Of a DNA stretch of 64,000 nucleotides, positions 1 through 7,470 are shown one piece after another; within the stretch, counting starts at the first letter, position 1; each line of letters starts with the position of its first letter. The notes beneath the pieces are model-generated. The model saw only the letters and a program-made list of their open reading frames with translations. It was not told the DNA's origin and did not search any database. A program made the position numbers and the translations under genes. Source of the DNA: JACTMZ01 sp044359955 (GTDB taxonomy: Bacteria > Verrucomicrobiota > Verrucomicrobiia > Chthoniobacterales > JACTMZ01). The stretch is taken from NCBI GenBank assembly GCA_044359955.1, contig JBIKLF010000006.1:66844-130843 (forward strand). The letters run 5' to 3'.

Positions 1-370
1 CGTTCACCTTGACGTGGCCATGCGCCACCATTTGGCGGGCGGCGGTGCGGGTGCGGGCGAAGCCGAGACGGTAGACAACATTGTCCAAGCGGGTCTCGAG
101 GAGCTGCAGGAGGGTCACACCGGTGACGCCGCGGCGGGAAAGCGCGGTCTCGAAGTAGCGGCGGAACTGGCGCTCGAGGACGCCGTATTGCGCTTTGAGC
201 TTCTGCTTCTCGAGCAGGGCCAGGCCGTATTCCGAGGTCTTGCGGCGCATGCCTTTTTGTCCGTGCATACCCGGCGGGTAGCTCCGGCGCTCGAAATGTT
301 TGGGTGAGCCGACGAGGAAAATGCCGAAGCGGCGGCTGAGTTTGGTTTTGGGTCCGGTGTAACGTGCCAT
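1..370 (-). CDS. rpsD: 30S ribosomal protein S4 (partial, 3' end outside window)
   Basis: Primary 16S rRNA-binding protein of the small subunit. Only the first 123 codons are inside the window; the gene runs off the left edge. The N-terminus reads MARYTGPKTKLSRRFG, followed by SPKHFERRSYPPGMHG and the start of the S4 RNA-binding domain (LDNVVYRLGFARTRTAARQM). The N-terminal region has no zinc-binding cysteines, so it is the zinc-free form of S4. The gene is last in the visible cluster, 42 nt after rpsK, and the gap holds a TTAAG-rich repeat. In other bacteria rpoA and rplQ would follow. Confidence 0.97.
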   Translation of the reverse strand, partial: MARYTGPKTKLSRRFGIFLVGSPKHFERRSYPPGMHGQKGMRRKTSEYGLALLEKQKLKAQYGVLERQFRRYFETALSRRGVTGVTLLQLLETRLDNVVYRLGFARTRTAARQMVAHGHVKVN

Positions 371-372
371 GA

Positions 373-411
373 GTGGAGAGTGTTAAGTTTCTAAGTTTTA
401 AGTTTTAAGAC
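373..411. repeat. AT-rich TTAAG-type extragenic repeat between rpsK and rpsD
   Basis: The gap between rpsK and rpsD is filled by a run of AAGTTTTAAGTTTTAAG-like units that contrasts with the GC-rich surroundings. A very similar sequence lies in reverse complement at 55141-55176 (both contain CTTAAAACTTA followed by AAAACTTA and end in CTC). The second copy shows that this is a dispersed element and not just a local AT-rich spacer. Its role is unknown. Confidence 0.5.
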
Positions 412-412
412 A

Positions 413-1084
413 CTACACGCGGCGGGCTTTGGGGGGGCGGCAGCCGTTGTGGGGCACCGGGGTGACGTCTTTGATCACGGTGATTTCGAGGCCGATGGCT
501 TGGAGGGCGCGGATGGCGGACTCGCGTCCGGCCCCCGGGCCTTTGACCCGGACTTCGACTTCTTTGAGACCGTGGCCCATGGCCTGACGGGCGGCATCCT
601 GCGCCACGAGCTGGGCGGCGTAGGCCGTGCTCTTGCGCGAGCCTTTGAAGCCGACTTTACCGGCGCTGGAGGCGCCGAGGACGGCACCGCGCTGGTCGGT
701 GATGCTGACGATGGTGTTGTTGAAGGTGGCGAGCACGTGGGCGATGCCTTGGATGACGTTTTTGCTGCCCTTGGCCTTGACCACTTTGACCGGGGCGATG
801 GGGGCGTCGAGCGAGAGCATGTCGTCGGCCGCGGCGGGGGCAGCGGCTTCGGCCGCTTTGGCTTCGCCTTCTTTTTTCTTGGCCGTCTTGCCTTTGGCCG
901 CTTTGGGTTTGGCCGCTTTTTTCTCGGCGGCGGGTTTGGCTTCGGCGGTGGCCGGAGCAGCTTCCGCCGCCACCGCCGCCTTCACTTCGGCCCGGGCCTC
1001 GGTGGCGGGGTGGTGTTCCGCGTTTTCGTCCTGGCGGCGGGCATCTTGCGATTCGCCGAGAGTTTCTTTCTTTTCGTCGCTCAT
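413..1084 (-). CDS. rpsK: 30S ribosomal protein S11 with long N-terminal extension
   Basis: Small-subunit platform protein that contacts 16S rRNA and S7/S18 near the E site. The protein is 223 aa, while S11 is normally about 125-130 aa. The conserved core starts near residue 98 (GSKNVIQGIAHVLATFNNT) and ends in the canonical HNGCRPPKARRV. Residues 1 to about 95 are a low-complexity extension, acidic and polar at first, then Ala/Lys/Pro/Glu-rich. The ATG at 1084 is in frame without interruption. The plain core would have to start inside the Ala/Lys tract, so the extension is probably translated, but an internal start cannot be excluded. The gene lies 12 nt downstream of rpsM. Confidence 0.95.
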   Translation of the reverse strand: MSDEKKETLGESQDARRQDENAEHHPATEARAEVKAAVAAEAAPATAEAKPAAEKKAAKPKAAKGKTAKKKEGEAKAAEAAAPAAADDMLSLDAPIAPVKVVKAKGSKNVIQGIAHVLATFNNTIVSITDQRGAVLGASSAGKVGFKGSRKSTAYAAQLVAQDAARQAMGHGLKEVEVRVKGPGAGRESAIRALQAIGLEITVIKDVTPVPHNGCRPPKARRV

Positions 1085-1096
1085 ACTTCGTAGGGA

Positions 1097-1492
1097 TTAT
1101 GTTTTGCCGGCTTTGGCATCGGGATTTTTCTGCACGCCGACCGTCTTGCGCGGACCTTTGCGGGTGCGGGCGTTGGTCTGGGTGCGTTGACCGCGCACGG
1201 GCAACCCGCGGCGGTGGCGGATGCCACGGTGACAATTGATGGCCTGCAGGCGCTTGAGGTTGCCTTGCAATTCGCGGCGGAGGTCACCTTCGATGATGAC
1301 GCCGTTGTTGCCGATGATCTGGACGATCAGGGAGATCTGCTCGGGCGAGAGATCCTTGGCGCGGGTGTTGGGATCGATCGAAGCTTCGGCCAGGACGCGC
1401 TTGGCGACGGTCGGTCCGATGCCGTAGATATACGGCAGGGAGGCTTCGATGCGTTTGTTGGGCGGGATTTCGACCCCGAGGAGGCGTGGCAT
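1097..1492 (-). CDS. rpsM: 30S ribosomal protein S13
   Basis: Small-subunit head protein that contacts the P-site tRNA through its basic C-terminal tail and forms bridge B1 with the large subunit. It starts MPRLLGVEIPPNKRIE, contains the helix-hairpin-helix YIYGIGPTVAKRVL, and has the family signature CHRGIRHRRGLPVRGQRT with a Lys/Arg tail. At 131 aa it is slightly longer than usual (about 115-125). It sits between rpmJ and rpsK, the normal alpha-operon order. Confidence 0.97.
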   Translation of the reverse strand: MPRLLGVEIPPNKRIEASLPYIYGIGPTVAKRVLAEASIDPNTRAKDLSPEQISLIVQIIGNNGVIIEGDLRRELQGNLKRLQAINCHRGIRHRRGLPVRGQRTQTNARTRKGPRKTVGVQKNPDAKAGKT

Positions 1493-1499
1493 ATGCGTG

Positions 1500-1613
1500 T
1501 TATCCTTGTCTTTGTTTATGGCGCGGGTTTTTGCAAACGACGCGCACGACGTTGTTCCGCCGGATGATCCGGCAGCCTTCGCAAAGGCGTTTGACTGAAG
1601 CTCTGACTTTCAT
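1500..1613 (-). CDS. rpmJ: 50S ribosomal protein L36
   Basis: Smallest large-subunit protein, 37 aa, found by reading the gap between infA and rpsM. It starts MKVRASVKRLCEGCRIIRR and ends HKQRQG. The zinc-ribbon ligands are all present (Cys11, Cys14, Cys27, His32), so this is the zinc-binding form. It lies 12 nt after infA and 7 nt before rpsM, the standard position infA-rpmJ-rpsM. Confidence 0.93.
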   Translation of the reverse strand: MKVRASVKRLCEGCRIIRRNNVVRVVCKNPRHKQRQG

Positions 1614-1625
1614 GGTGTGATCCTT

Positions 1626-1844
1626 TTATTTCTTTCGGTAAGTGATGCGTCCTTTGCTCAAGTCATACGGGGACAACTCGATCATGACCTTGTCACCGGG
1701 CAAAATGCGAATGAAGTGCATGCGCATCTTGCCCGAGATGTGCGCGAGGATGCGATGACCGTTGGGCAAATCCACGCGGAACATCGTATTCGGCAGCAAC
1801 TCGGCAACCTTGCCTTCTACTTCAATAGCGTCTTTTTTCGCCAT
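1626..1844 (-). CDS. infA: Translation initiation factor IF-1
   Basis: OB-fold factor that binds the A site of the 30S subunit with IF-2 and IF-3 during initiation. It is 72 aa, the canonical length. It starts MAKKDAIEVEGKVAELLPN and contains the S1-like core (FRVDLPNGHRILAHISGKMRM) and SPYDLSKGRITYRKK. Its first 28 nt overlap the 3' end of map, so the two genes are probably translationally linked. Confidence 0.97.
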   Translation of the reverse strand: MAKKDAIEVEGKVAELLPNTMFRVDLPNGHRILAHISGKMRMHFIRILPGDKVMIELSPYDLSKGRITYRKK

Positions 1845-2581
1845 GTCAAAACTTCCGGTTCATCTTTTGTAACCAGCACGGTGTGTTCAAAATGCGCCGA
1901 GGGCAGCCCGTCGGCCGTCACGACCGTCCATTTGTCGTCCAAAACCCGCACCGCACTGACCCCCAGGTTGATCATTGGCTCGATGGCCAAGGTCATGCCG
2001 GCTTTGAGCTTGGGTCCGCGCCCGGCTTTGCCGTAGTTGGGAATCTGAGGGTCCTCATGCAATTTGCGCCCCACCCCGTGGCCGACAAATTCGCGGACCA
2101 CCGAATAGCCGCGGGCCAGGGCGGCCTGTTCGATGAAGGAGGAAATGTCCCCCACCCGGCGTCCGTGGGTCACATGCGGGATGACATCGCGCAGGATGCG
2201 CGCCGTGTCTTCGACCAAGCGATCGACTTTGGGCGGGACCACGCCGATGCGGATGGTGGTGGCATTGTCGCCGATCCAGCCGTTTTTGTTCACACCGACG
2301 TCGAGTTTGAGGATGTCACCGTAAGCCAGACGGCGGTCACCGCCGATGCCGTGCACCACTTCCTCGTTCACCGAGATGCAAAGGTGGCCGGGAAATTTGC
2401 GGTAGCCGAGGAACGCGCTCTTCGCGCCGGCTTCATCGATGAATTGGGCGCAGGCCTCGTTGATGTCGCGCGTGGTCATGCCCGGAGTGACCAGATTCTC
2501 CAATTTGTCGAGCACCCCGGAGGCGACCTTGCAGGCGGTGCGCATGGCCTCGATCTCGCGCTCGTTCTTGATCGGGATCAT
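1817..2581 (-). CDS. map: Methionine aminopeptidase type I
   Basis: Removes the initiator methionine from nascent proteins. The chosen start (MIPIKNEREIEAMR) gives 254 aa, the usual length for the short bacterial form. The two-metal ligands of the pita-bread fold are visible: Asp in LKLDVGVNKNGWIGDNATT (two Asp), His in GHGVGRKLHEDP, Glu in LAIEPM and Glu in SAHFEHTVLV. It begins 46 nt after secY. adk, which often lies between secY and map, is absent. The 3' end overlaps infA by 28 nt. Confidence 0.96.
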   Translation of the reverse strand: MIPIKNEREIEAMRTACKVASGVLDKLENLVTPGMTTRDINEACAQFIDEAGAKSAFLGYRKFPGHLCISVNEEVVHGIGGDRRLAYGDILKLDVGVNKNGWIGDNATTIRIGVVPPKVDRLVEDTARILRDVIPHVTHGRRVGDISSFIEQAALARGYSVVREFVGHGVGRKLHEDPQIPNYGKAGRGPKLKAGMTLAIEPMINLGVSAVRVLDDKWTVVTADGLPSAHFEHTVLVTKDEPEVLTWRKKTLLK

Positions 2582-2627
2582 CGACGACAGAAAGGGAAAC
2601 CGGGCAAACACGGGCGGTTGACGCGGA

Positions 2628-4130
2628 CTAATTACCGCTGGCCAGATAGGCTGCGGTGCCGGCAATGACGATGATGCCAATGACGGCCCAGATCCAGACC
2701 AGCGCGTTGGAGGAAATGACCCGACCGCTGCCGCCGGCGGTGCGCTCGAACCGTCCGCGGATTTTGCCGCGGCGGAGGAAGCCGTCATAGTGACGCTGCA
2801 AAAGGTGCGTTTCGACCTGCCGCATGGTGTCGAGGGTGACACCCACGATGATGAGCAATCCGGTGCCGCCGAAGAATTGTGCCGTCATGTAAGGCACGTT
2901 CATGCCTTCGGTCAGCATCTGCGGAAGGATGGCGATGAGGGTGAGGAAGACGGCGCCGGCGAAGGTCAGGCGCGTCATGGTGTAGTCGAGGAAGTCGGCC
3001 GTGGGTTTGCCCGGACGCACACCGGGGATGAAGCCGCCGTATTTCTTGAGGTCGTCGGCGATTTGCGCGGGCTGGAATTGCGTCGCCACCCAGAAATAGC
3101 TGAAGAAGAAAATCATCGCGCCGAAGAGCGTGTAATAGAGCCAACCGCTGGCCAGCATGGAAGAAAGCTCGTTCGCCCAGCGCTGCGTGGGGAAGGCCAT
3201 GCTCAGGATGGTCGAGGGGAAAAGGAGAATGGCCTGCGCGAAGATGATCGGCATGACGCCCGCGTAGTTGACCTTGAGCGGCATGTATTGCGTCTGGCCG
3301 CCGTAGACTTTGCGTCCGACCACGCGTTTGGCGTATTGCACGCTGATCCGGCGGGTGGCTTGGGTCACGGCAATGACCGCGGCAATGACGATGATCAAAA
3401 AGGCGATGAGCAAAACGAGGACGACCGGGCTGACCGGGGCCGCTTCCCCACCCTGTGGCACAAAGGTGCGCCAGGCTTGGATCAAACCGGCAGGCAACTG
3501 CGCTAGGATGCCGACGGTGATGATGATGGAAATACCATTGCCGATGCCACGCTCGGTGATCTGGTCGCCCAGCCAGACGAGGAACATTGTGCCGGCGGTC
3601 AGCGTGATAACAGTGAGCAAACGGAAGGGCAGCCCGGGATCGGAGACCAGCGGCATGCCGAGCCGGTTGATCGTGTCCATGATGCCCGGCAGGAACGGAT
3701 TCGACTCGGGGCTCTCGAAGGAGAGCGCGAGGAGATATCCCTGCAGCAAACAGAGGATGATCGTGACGTAGCGCGTGTATTGGGAAATTTTCTGGCGTCC
3801 GCCATCCTCCCGCGAGAGACGGCTCAGCTTCGGGATCACCGCGGTCATGAGCTGCATCATGATGGACGCGCTGATGAACGGCATGATGCCGAGGGCGAAG
3901 ATGGCGCAGTTGCCGAGGGCGCCGCCGCTGAAGAGGTTGAAGAGCGCGGCCACACCGCCGCCGGCCTGGGCGTCGGCCACGTTGAGGAACCACTGACGTA
4001 GGACCTCCGCATTGATCCCCGGGGTCGAAATGACCGAGCCGGCGCGGACGATGACAATCATGGCCAGCACGAAGAGCACGCGTTGCCGCAGCTCCGGAAT
4101 TTTGAAGATGTTGGTGAAGGCGGAGATCAT
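2628..4130 (-). CDS. secY: Protein translocase subunit SecY
   Basis: Central channel of the SecYEG translocon in the inner membrane. The protein is 500 aa, somewhat longer than E. coli SecY (443), with about ten hydrophobic segments. Family landmarks include the plug region after TM1 (GSVISTPGINAEVL), GIMPFISASIMMQL, ITERGIGNGISIII, and the cytoplasmic loop with GVRPGKPT. The C-terminus has an additional hydrophobic segment (VWIWAVIGIIVIAGTAAYL). It is separated from rplO by 167 nt containing palindromic repeats, the widest gap in this ribosomal cluster. Confidence 0.97.
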   Translation of the reverse strand: MISAFTNIFKIPELRQRVLFVLAMIVIVRAGSVISTPGINAEVLRQWFLNVADAQAGGGVAALFNLFSGGALGNCAIFALGIMPFISASIMMQLMTAVIPKLSRLSREDGGRQKISQYTRYVTIILCLLQGYLLALSFESPESNPFLPGIMDTINRLGMPLVSDPGLPFRLLTVITLTAGTMFLVWLGDQITERGIGNGISIIITVGILAQLPAGLIQAWRTFVPQGGEAAPVSPVVLVLLIAFLIIVIAAVIAVTQATRRISVQYAKRVVGRKVYGGQTQYMPLKVNYAGVMPIIFAQAILLFPSTILSMAFPTQRWANELSSMLASGWLYYTLFGAMIFFFSYFWVATQFQPAQIADDLKKYGGFIPGVRPGKPTADFLDYTMTRLTFAGAVFLTLIAILPQMLTEGMNVPYMTAQFFGGTGLLIIVGVTLDTMRQVETHLLQRHYDGFLRRGKIRGRFERTAGGSGRVISSNALVWIWAVIGIIVIAGTAAYLASGN

Positions 4131-4153
4131 GGGGTGTTGATCAAAGTCGAGTC

Positions 4154-4178
4154 GTCGCCAAAGGCGGCGACGCTACAA
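4154..4178 (-). repeat. Short TGTAGCG-type hairpin between rplO and secY
   Basis: The sequence GTCGCC, a short loop and GGCGAC followed by GCTACAA form a small hairpin. Read on the minus strand it begins TTGTAGCG and resembles the hairpin at 55063-55088 (TTGTAGCGGCGGTC, loop TGT, GACCGCCGC). It is immediately followed by the double-hairpin element at 4181-4244. Confidence 0.4.
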
Positions 4179-4180
4179 AG

Positions 4181-4244
4181 GTAGGGACACGCGGCTCGCG
4201 TGTGCGGAACGGAACGGGCGGACGAGCGGGCCGCTCGTCCCTAC
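4181..4244. repeat. Dispersed double-hairpin palindromic repeat, copy 1 (inside the spc operon)
   Basis: A 64-nt element bounded by GTAGGG and CCCTAC. It holds two perfect or near-perfect hairpins: ACACGCG-GCT-CGCGTGT at the left and GACGAGCGG-GC-CGCTCGTC at the right. The same architecture occurs at 39171-39233 and 63810-63873, and a diverged form at 44111-44185. Here it separates rplO from secY within an otherwise tightly packed operon, so it must be transcribed and could influence mRNA stability or termination (inference). Confidence 0.7.
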
Positions 4245-4297
4245 CGAAGGCGGGATGCAGCGCCAGTCGTTCCGCCTGTGCCACCGCGCTCATCGCG

Positions 4298-4735
4298 TCA
4301 GGAAATCGTGCCGCCGGCGGCTTCGATCTTGCGCTTGGCCACCTCGCTGAATTTGGCCCCGGAGATATTGACCTTCTTGGTCAGCTCGCCGCGGGCGAGG
4401 ATTTTCACGCCGTCAATCGTGCCACGCACCAGGCCCGCCTTGCGGAGGACGGCTTCATCGACGGTTGCGCCGTCGGCGAATTCGTTGAGGTCGTCGAGGT
4501 TGACGATGGCGATGCGGAGTTTGAAGGCGGCGTTGTTGAATCCGCGCTTGGGCAGGCGGCGGATGAGCGGCATTTGTCCGCCCTCGAAACCGAGACGGAT
4601 GCTGCCGCCGGAGCGGGCTTTCTGTCCTTTGTGTCCTTTGCCGCTGGTTTTGCCCGTGCCCGAGCTTTCGCCGGAGCCGAGACGTTTGCGGCGTTTTTTG
4701 GCGCCGGGTCGGGGTGCAAGGGTGTGCAGTCGCAT
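4298..4735 (-). CDS. rplO: 50S ribosomal protein L15
   Basis: Late-assembling large-subunit protein that contacts 23S rRNA domains II and V. It is 145 aa, the normal size. It starts MRLHTLAPRPGAKKRRKRLG, has the Gly-rich segment GSGESSGTGKTSGKGHKGQK and the family motif FEGGQMPLIRRLPKRGF. It follows rpsE by only 5 nt. There is therefore no rpmD (L30), which in many bacteria lies between rpsE and rplO. Confidence 0.97.
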   Translation of the reverse strand: MRLHTLAPRPGAKKRRKRLGSGESSGTGKTSGKGHKGQKARSGGSIRLGFEGGQMPLIRRLPKRGFNNAAFKLRIAIVNLDDLNEFADGATVDEAVLRKAGLVRGTIDGVKILARGELTKKVNISGAKFSEVAKRKIEAAGGTIS

Positions 4736-4740
4736 GGTGG

Positions 4741-5310
4741 TCAGGCGGGGGCGAGTTCGGTCGCGGCTTCCGCTTTGGTGGTTTTCAGCTTGATGCCGCG
4801 CACGCGGAAGATTTCTTCACGCGGCCGGAGTTTGGAGAGGGCTTCGATCGTTGCTTTGACCACGTTGGCGTGGTTGTTCGAGCCAAGCGACTTGGCCAGC
4901 ACATCGCGGATCCCGACGGCTTCGCACACGGCGCGGACGCCGCCGCCCGCAATGATCCCGGTGCCGGGCGAGGCCGGACGGAGCAGGACGCGGCCGCCGC
5001 CGAATTCACCGGTCACCTCGTGCGGGATGGTGTTCTGGGCGAGCGAGAAAATCTTCATCGCCTTGCGCGCGGAGTCCGAGGCTTTGCGGATGGCTTCGCT
5101 GACTTCCTTGGCTTTGCCGAAACCGCAGCCGACGCGACCTTTGTGGTCGCCGGTGACAATGAGGGCGCTGAAACTGAAACGGCGTCCGCCTTTGACCACT
5201 TTGGCGCAGCGGTTGATGAAAACGACTTTCTCGACCGTGTCGGAAGGTTCTTTGGGTTCCCGAGGACCGCGGTTGTCGCGGCGTCCGGTGTTGCGTGCAT
5301 TAGGAGGCAT
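4741..5310 (-). CDS. rpsE: 30S ribosomal protein S5
   Basis: Small-subunit protein involved in decoding accuracy and mRNA unwinding at the entry channel. The chosen start MPPNARNTGRRDNRG gives 189 aa; S5 is usually 160-175 aa, the surplus being a basic N-terminal arm. The double-stranded RNA-binding-like domain (EKVVFINRCAKVVKGGRRFS, then GCGFGKAKEV) and the C-terminal domain (ASPGTGIIAGGGVRAVCEA) are intact. It lies 7 nt downstream of rplR. An upstream in-frame extension into rplR is open but not expected to be used. Confidence 0.96.
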   Translation of the reverse strand: MPPNARNTGRRDNRGPREPKEPSDTVEKVVFINRCAKVVKGGRRFSFSALIVTGDHKGRVGCGFGKAKEVSEAIRKASDSARKAMKIFSLAQNTIPHEVTGEFGGGRVLLRPASPGTGIIAGGGVRAVCEAVGIRDVLAKSLGSNNHANVVKATIEALSKLRPREEIFRVRGIKLKTTKAEAATELAPA

Positions 5311-5317
5311 GATGTTT

Positions 5318-5662
5318 TTAGAATTCGAGGCCGGCTTCGCGCGCGGCGTCGGCGAGGGCTTTGACTTTGCCCATGTATTGGAAGCCGCCACGGTCGAAGA
5401 CGACTTTGGAAATGGATTTTTGCTTGGCGCGGTCGGCCACCAGTTTGCCCACGCTGGTCGCGTTGGCCACATTGGCGCCGGCCTTGGCCGCTTTTTCCTG
5501 CGTGCTGGCCGCGGCGAGGGTGACGCCCTTGATATCGTCGATGACTTGCGCGCGGATGTGGCGGCCGGAGAAGCTGACCGCGAGGCGCGGACGATCGGTG
5601 GTGCCGGACACCTTTTTGCGGAGGCGCTTGTGGCGGAGTTTGATGCTGTCGTGGCGTGTCAT
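5318..5662 (-). CDS. rplR: 50S ribosomal protein L18
   Basis: Binds 5S rRNA and, with L5, attaches it to the large subunit. It is 114 aa, the usual size. It has the basic N-terminus (KLRHKRLRKKVSGTTDRPRL), the core SGRHIRAQVIDDIKGVTLAAAST, and the C-terminal FDRGGFQYMGKVKALADAAREAG, all typical for L18. It sits 5 nt after rplF. Confidence 0.97.
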   Translation of the reverse strand: MTRHDSIKLRHKRLRKKVSGTTDRPRLAVSFSGRHIRAQVIDDIKGVTLAAASTQEKAAKAGANVANATSVGKLVADRAKQKSISKVVFDRGGFQYMGKVKALADAAREAGLEF

Positions 5663-5667
5663 GGCGA

Positions 5668-6207
5668 TTACTGGACGGTTTTGCCTTCTTTGCGGCGGAC
5701 TTTTTCGTCGGAGTAGCGCACGCCTTTGCCCTTGTAGGGTTCCGGCGGGTAGTAGGCGCGGATGTTGGCCGCGACCTGACCGACCAACTGGCGGTCGATG
5801 CCCTCGACGAGGAGCTTGGTGTTGTCGGTCACCGTGACTTTGATCTCGTTCGGGATATCAAAGACCACGGGGTGCGAGAAACCGAGGGAAAGATTGAGTT
5901 TTTGTCCCTGCACGGCGGCCTTGAAACCGACGCCTTGGATTTCGAGGTTGCGGGTGAAGCCGGTGTGCACGCCGGTCACCATGTTGTTGAGCAGGGCGCG
6001 GGCCAGGCCGTGGAGGGCGCGCACTTGGCGGGTCTCCGACTGGCGCTCGAGGGTGAGGGTCTCGCCCTCGACTTTGCCTTCAATGCCTTCGGGCAGGCGC
6101 CAGGAGAGTTTGCCTTTGGGTCCCTCGACCTGCACGGAGCGGTCGGGTGAAAGATTCACCTTCACCTTGGCGGGAAGGGTTACGGGTTTGTTGCCGATGC
6201 GTGACAT
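5668..6207 (-). CDS. rplF: 50S ribosomal protein L6
   Basis: Large-subunit protein near the GTPase-associated centre and sarcin-ricin loop. It is 179 aa with two similar alpha/beta domains. It starts MSRIGNKPVTLPAKVKVNL and ends in the L6 signature region YPPEPYKGKGVRYSDEKVRRK. It lies 13 nt after rpsH. Confidence 0.97.
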   Translation of the reverse strand: MSRIGNKPVTLPAKVKVNLSPDRSVQVEGPKGKLSWRLPEGIEGKVEGETLTLERQSETRQVRALHGLARALLNNMVTGVHTGFTRNLEIQGVGFKAAVQGQKLNLSLGFSHPVVFDIPNEIKVTVTDNTKLLVEGIDRQLVGQVAANIRAYYPPEPYKGKGVRYSDEKVRRKEGKTVQ

Positions 6208-6220
6208 GATGCGTTCCTTT

Positions 6221-6613
6221 TTACCAAACGTAGGCCAGCAACTCGCCGCCGACCTTCTGGCGGCGCGCCTCGCGACCGCTGAGCACGCCGCGCGGCGTGG
6301 AAATGATGGAAATGCCCATGCCGCCGAGGACGCGCGGGATGTCTTCGGCGCCGACGTAGCGACGCAGGCCCGGGCGGCTGACGCGTTTGAGGCCGGTGAT
6401 GGCCGGGGTTTTGCCGGCGAACTTGTTGACGATGCGCAGCTGCGGCTTGCCCTCGGATTTCACTTCGAAATCGGTGATGTAGCCTTCCTTTTTGAGGATG
6501 GCGGAGATGTCGGCTTTCATGCGCGAGTAGGGCACGAGCAACTCGGCCTTGCGGACGCGGGTGGAGTTGCGCAGGCGGGTGAGAAGGTCGGCGATGGGAT
6601 CGTTGGAGGTCAT
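6221..6613 (-). CDS. rpsH: 30S ribosomal protein S8
   Basis: Primary 16S rRNA-binding protein and, in E. coli, the translational repressor of the spc operon. It is 130 aa, the standard length. It starts MTSNDPIADLLTRLRNSTR and carries the C-terminal signature ISIISTPRGVLSGREARRQ with GELLAYVW at the end. Its first base overlaps the last base of rplE. No rpsN (S14) lies between rplE and rpsH, where it is usually found. Confidence 0.97.
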   Translation of the reverse strand: MTSNDPIADLLTRLRNSTRVRKAELLVPYSRMKADISAILKKEGYITDFEVKSEGKPQLRIVNKFAGKTPAITGLKRVSRPGLRRYVGAEDIPRVLGGMGISIISTPRGVLSGREARRQKVGGELLAYVW

Positions 6614-7185
6614 CAGGATGCTTGGGCGGCGGGTTTCTTGGCGCGGTCGGTGAACGGCATGCCGAGTTCTCCGAGGAGCGACTTGGCTTCCTCGTCGGTG
6701 CGGGCCGTCGTGACAATGGTCACATCGAAACCGACGTTGCGCTTGATTTTGTCGAGCTCGATCTCGGGAAAAATGCTCTGGTCGGCCACCCCGAGGGTGT
6801 AGTTCCCCTGGCCGTCGAAGGCTTTGGGGGAGATGCCCCGGAAGTCGCGGATTTTCGGCAGCGACATCTTGATCAGGCGCTCGAGGAATTCATACATGTT
6901 GCGTCCGCGCAAGGTGACCTTCGCGCCGATCGGCTGGTCCTTGCGCAGCTTGAAGTTCGAAATGGCCTTCTTCGAGACGGTGCGCACGGGGGTCTGGCCG
7001 GTGATGGTCTGGAGTTCGGACACCGCGATTTCGAGTGCTTCCTTGGTGTCCGGCGAGGAGCCGATGGACGTGTTGATCACGACCTTCTGCACGCGGGGCA
7101 CCTGGTGCGGGTTGGTGTAGCCGTGCTTGGTCTTGAGCGCGGGCACGACCTTGCCGGTGTATTCTTTGTAAAGTTCGACTTCCAT
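6613..7185 (-). CDS. rplE: 50S ribosomal protein L5
   Basis: 5S rRNA-binding protein that forms an inter-subunit bridge with S13. It is 190 aa, slightly longer than E. coli L5 (179). Conserved landmarks include NPHQVPRVQKVVINTSIG, ITGQTPVRTVSKKAISNFKL, GAKVTLRG and LPKIRDFRGISPKAFDG. It is followed directly by rpsH with a one-base overlap and preceded by rplX with a 3-nt gap. Confidence 0.97.
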   Translation of the reverse strand: MEVELYKEYTGKVVPALKTKHGYTNPHQVPRVQKVVINTSIGSSPDTKEALEIAVSELQTITGQTPVRTVSKKAISNFKLRKDQPIGAKVTLRGRNMYEFLERLIKMSLPKIRDFRGISPKAFDGQGNYTLGVADQSIFPEIELDKIKRNVGFDVTIVTTARTDEEAKSLLGELGMPFTDRAKKPAAQAS

Positions 7186-7188
7186 GGC

Positions 7189-7470
7189 TTACTTCGACTT
7201 GGCCTGGCCTGCCGGCTTGGCCTCTTCTTTGGCGGCGATTTCGATCCGCTTGACGTTGGAGATGTGGACCGGGCCCTCGCGTTCGACGATGGCACCGCTC
7301 GGATGTTCCTGTGATTTGCGCGTGTGCTTCTTGATCATGCGCACGCCCTCGATGAGGACCTGGTTTTTGCCGCGGATCACTTGCAACACCTTGCCCTCGG
7401 CACCGCGGTGGTTGCCGGTGACGACGCGGACGATGTCGTTCTTGTTGACGTGGGTTTTCGCGCGGCTCAT
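7189..7470 (-). CDS. rplX: 50S ribosomal protein L24
   Basis: Assembly-initiating large-subunit protein near the tunnel exit. It is 93 aa with the KOW motif (KNDIVRVVTGNHRGAEGKVLQV) and the sequence VLIEGVRMIKKHT. The C-terminal tail is Lys/Ala/Gly-rich. It overlaps the end of rplN by 4 nt. Confidence 0.96.
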   Translation of the reverse strand: MSRAKTHVNKNDIVRVVTGNHRGAEGKVLQVIRGKNQVLIEGVRMIKKHTRKSQEHPSGAIVEREGPVHISNVKRIEIAAKEEAKPAGQAKSK

